A stretch of 64,000 nucleotides of DNA, from assembly GCA_038502055.1 (NCBI GenBank), contig JAXRKN010000043.1, positions 6,448,001-6,512,000 of the forward strand, in the 5' to 3' direction. Numbering within the stretch: the stretch's first letter is position 1; the number at the start of each line of letters is the position of its first letter. Shown in pieces: positions 61,737 to 64,000 of this stretch. Source of the stretch: Tanytarsus gracilentus. Taxonomy: Eukaryota > Arthropoda > Insecta > Diptera > Chironomidae. A program made the position numbers and the translations under genes. Below the pieces are notes generated by a model. The model did no database searches, was not told the origin of the DNA, and saw only the letters and a program-made list of their open reading frames with translations.

Positions 61737-61784
61737 ATTAAAACGAGTTTAAAGTTTCATATAGCAATTAAAGAATTAGAAATT

Positions 61785-62440
61785 TTATTTTTCAATGTTC
61801 ATTTTCTTTCGCGATTTTCCACTTTCCTTTTTACGCTTTTTATCGAGATATTTGTCAAGCTTTCCAGCACCTTTTAGCTCTTTAAACTTATTGAGAAGGT
61901 CCTCGGCTCGCTGCTTTCTCTTATTGGGATAATAATTATTGTCAATCGGCTTCGACTGGATCTTTGATTTCTTCTTGGCATATTCGCGTTTCTGATTTTC
62001 CATTCTTTGCACGAGATAATTCACATTCTGATCTTTATCACTTTTTTTAATCTTTTTCAGCTCATTAAGCTCCTGATCTCTAAGTTCGAAGGCATGCTGG
62101 AAATTCTCTCTGAACTTTTCTTCATTATATTTTCCATATCTGTCGGAAAATCGCGGATCGATTGTTCTAGGTTTTACTTCAAAGGGCATTTTAATTTTCT
62201 TCGGTCGCTTTGATGACATTTCTTCGGGTGCTTCATTGTCGCTGGTGCTTTTCTTTTGAGTATTTTTGACCTTAAGAAAAAATTATTTTAATATTATTTT
62301 TAAGTAATTTATAAAATTATATCGTCAAATTATAATCATATTGTTTATTATTTATAAAATTATTTTCCACTGACCTTAGCTGCACGTTTAACGCCCAATT
62401 TCTTGTGATCTTTTAAAATTTCTTCAAAACTTTGCTCCAT
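61785..62440 (-). CDS. Rrp36: Ribosomal RNA processing protein 36 homologue
   Basis: RRP36 is a nucleolar factor of the small-subunit processome, needed for early cleavages of pre-rRNA. Exons 62375-62440 and 61785-62270 join in phase 0 to 183 residues. The conserved core reads EEMSSKRPKK (38-47) then MPFEVKPRTIDPRFSDRYGK (50-69) and YNEEKFRENFQHAF, matching the family's DPRF...GxYN...F pattern. A long basic, Lys-rich helical tail follows (REYAKKK, NKRKQRAEDLL, KYLDKKRKKESGKSRKK). The 22-codon first exon (MEQSFEEILKDHKKLGVKRA) is split off by an intron of about 104 bp. The start codon is 144 bp from the divergent golgin gene. Confidence 0.93.
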
Positions 62441-62584
62441 GATGTTTTTGTTTACAAAGTTTTTCTTCGTCTTGTTAAGGGAATCAAAATTTAAAATTTA
62501 AATAGCCGTTAGAAAATTGTTCTGAAACTCAAAAAACTGAAATGAAATGAAAAAAATGTTCAGAAAATCAATTTAATTTGTGTG
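62441..62584. promoter_or_regulatory. Divergent Rrp36-golgin promoter with AGCCGTTAG block
   Basis: Only 144 bp separate the two start codons, so it must serve both genes. It contains AGCCGTTAG (62504-62512) inside the 28-bp block 62494-62521, identical to 59974-60001. Similarity extends upstream to a CTTGTTAAG about 25 bp earlier in both copies. No TATA box is seen. Confidence 0.6.
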
Positions 62585-64000
62585 ATGGAAGAAGAAAAAA
62601 TTGAAAATGCAGAAAATATCGAAAAATCAGCGAAAGTCACGGAAGAAAATCAAGAATCGAGTGAAATTAGTCCAAGAGTAAAAGAAGATGATGAATTTGT
62701 GGTTAAATTGAAGCAGGCTGAAGAGAAAATAGCTAAATATGAGGTGGATTTAAAAAACAACAAATTACATATTGATCAAATTCAGCAGAAAAAAATCAGT
62801 TTGGAAAAGGAATTGGTGCATGTAAGAAGCCTCTATTGACATCCAGTGTTCTTTTACTCATTTAAATTTTCTTTTAGCTCAGCAAGGAGCGCGAAAATGC
62901 AGTTCTTCAATATGTTCGAGTGGAAAAATCGCTGCTGGATTTTAAAAATTTGGGTCAAAATCACGAGAAGAAGATTAAAGACTTGCAGAGAGAAACGGAA
63001 CTCCTCAACGGTAAAATCAAGCAGATGGGAAATGAAAAGACAAGAATCTGCGGCATTCTCGATGAGAAATGTCACGAATTTCGAATGAGCCAGAAGGAGG
63101 TTGAGAAGCTCAAGTATGAAAATACGGGTTTGGATAACAGATTAAAGTGGCACATACAGAAAGTGAAATTGGAGATTGAAGCTCGCGAAAAGGCAGATAA
63201 GAAAATCGAGGAATTGACTGAAGAGATCAAGAAACAGCAGCTTCACGAGACCAATCGAGTCAAAGAGGAAGTTGAGATCGAAAGGAACATGTTGGCGGAG
63301 AAACAGCTTGTTGAAGTTAATGCCAACATGATTCTACTCAAACACGATAATGAGGAGAAAACTAAAAAATTCGATTTATTAGAGAAAAAATGCCATAAAT
63401 TAGAGAAAGACTTAGATAGTTTAAAATCAAAGTATTCCGATCTCGTTAAGCAGCATGAGGAGATACTTAAAGAGAATTCCAGCCTCAGTCAACAGAACAG
63501 TGACTCACAGTTTCTGTTAGACAAGCAAACTCTTAAAATTGCCGAGCTACAGTCAAATCAAAATGAGCTAGAAATCATTAGAACTCAATTTTCACTCGAG
63601 AAGGAAAATAATCGACAGTTGAAAAATGAAATCGCCATGCTGACCGCACAGATTGAAGACCAAAATGAAGAGACTGTTAAATGGAGGAAAAAAGAGAATG
63701 AAATTTTACAGTTAAATAAGGAGCTAACAGAAGTTGTCGCAAAGTTGAAGAATGAATGCTCAATGAGCTCTTCGAAAGCCACCGCAATAACTGTTGAGAA
63801 TGAGCTTATTAAGAAGGACAAAAGCTTCTATGAAAATATCATCAACGATCTTCGCAATCAGCTAGATGAGGAAGTTAAAAAACACAATTCTGATTGTCAA
63901 TTAATGGCGAAGCATATTTCTGAAAAGACAAAAGCCAATGAGATTCTGCAGAGAAAAATTGAGGAGGTATCTGGTGAAATTGAAGCATTAAAAAACAAAA
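62585..64000 (+). CDS. Ccdc186: CCDC186/golgin104-like long coiled-coil protein (partial, 3' end beyond window)
   Basis: CCDC186 is a Golgi/endosome-associated coiled-coil protein needed for dense-core vesicle maturation. Exon 1 is 62585-62821 (79 residues); exon 2 starts at 62878 and stays open to the window edge, so about 453 residues are visible of a protein that is about 900 in humans. After an acidic head, almost everything is heptad coiled coil rich in Glu, Lys, Leu and Gln, with few Pro or Gly. The identifying blocks are LSKERENAVLQYVRVEKSLL (80-99), matching the family's RESAVxRYVRSEKE, and EVEKLKYENTGLDNRLKWHI with KVKLEIEAREKADKKIEE, matching its EVEKLK...KVKWAQNKLKAE region. Assignment rests on those blocks; coiled coils are easily confused, so the call is good but not certain. 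Shares a 144-bp promoter region with Rrp36. Confidence 0.8.

Noticed and set aside
1..64000. CRISPR arrays, operons, prokaryotic-type systems
   Set aside because: The DNA is clearly animal nuclear sequence with spliceosomal introns. The only regular array (60145-60616) has no spacers and is a tandem repeat.

Overview
This is insect nuclear DNA, AT-rich and intron-containing. The orthologue set (foxo, Poxm, Arl2, COX7A, Ctr1, Sde2, mRpL11, Rrp36 and a CCDC186-like golgin), the many 50-130 bp introns and the look of the repeats all suggest a lower dipteran, probably a non-biting midge (Chironomidae). The order and class are well supported by the proteins; the family is an inference.

Layout. 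1-6431: no gene seen. 6432-21580 (+): foxo, nine coding exons with two very large introns. Intron 1 holds a complete non-autonomous hAT-type transposon (7193-8830, 8-bp target duplication) and intron 2 a 203-bp imperfect inverted repeat. 21580-26380: gene-free apart from a repeat element at 23369-24084. 26558-29689 (-): an unrecognised secreted protein of about 441 residues with furin-like sites and a C-terminal six-cysteine module. 29690-38350: no gene seen. 38371/38422-39638 (+): an unrecognised helical protein with an internal duplication. 42642-44291: COX7A (-) and Arl2 (+), divergent. 46900-55742 (+): Poxm, with a TATA promoter, an upstream-ORF-bearing leader and a 7.3-kb first intron. 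56788-57442 (-): a Ctr1-family copper transporter. 59102-64000: a tight housekeeping cluster of Sde2 (-), mRpL11 (+), Rrp36 (-) and a CCDC186-like golgin (+, running off the end).

How the parts relate. The window alternates between two developmental or signalling regulators in large, intron- and enhancer-rich territories (foxo: insulin/Akt output; Poxm: Pax1/9 mesoderm factor) and compact housekeeping groups (mitochondrial respiration and translation, rRNA processing, copper uptake, small GTPase). The compact groups are arranged as divergent or convergent pairs whose intergenic spaces share an AGCCGTTA word. Two of those spaces share an identical 28-bp block. A 0.9-kb repeat element, related to the one at 23.4 kb and carrying a 120-bp tandem unit, ends only 12 bp upstream of the mRpL11 start codon and lies between that gene and the promoter-like DNA next to Sde2. 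A short ORF with a gene-like start (60080) runs straight into it.

All exon boundaries were read by eye from splice consensus and reading phase; no alignment or transcript data were available.
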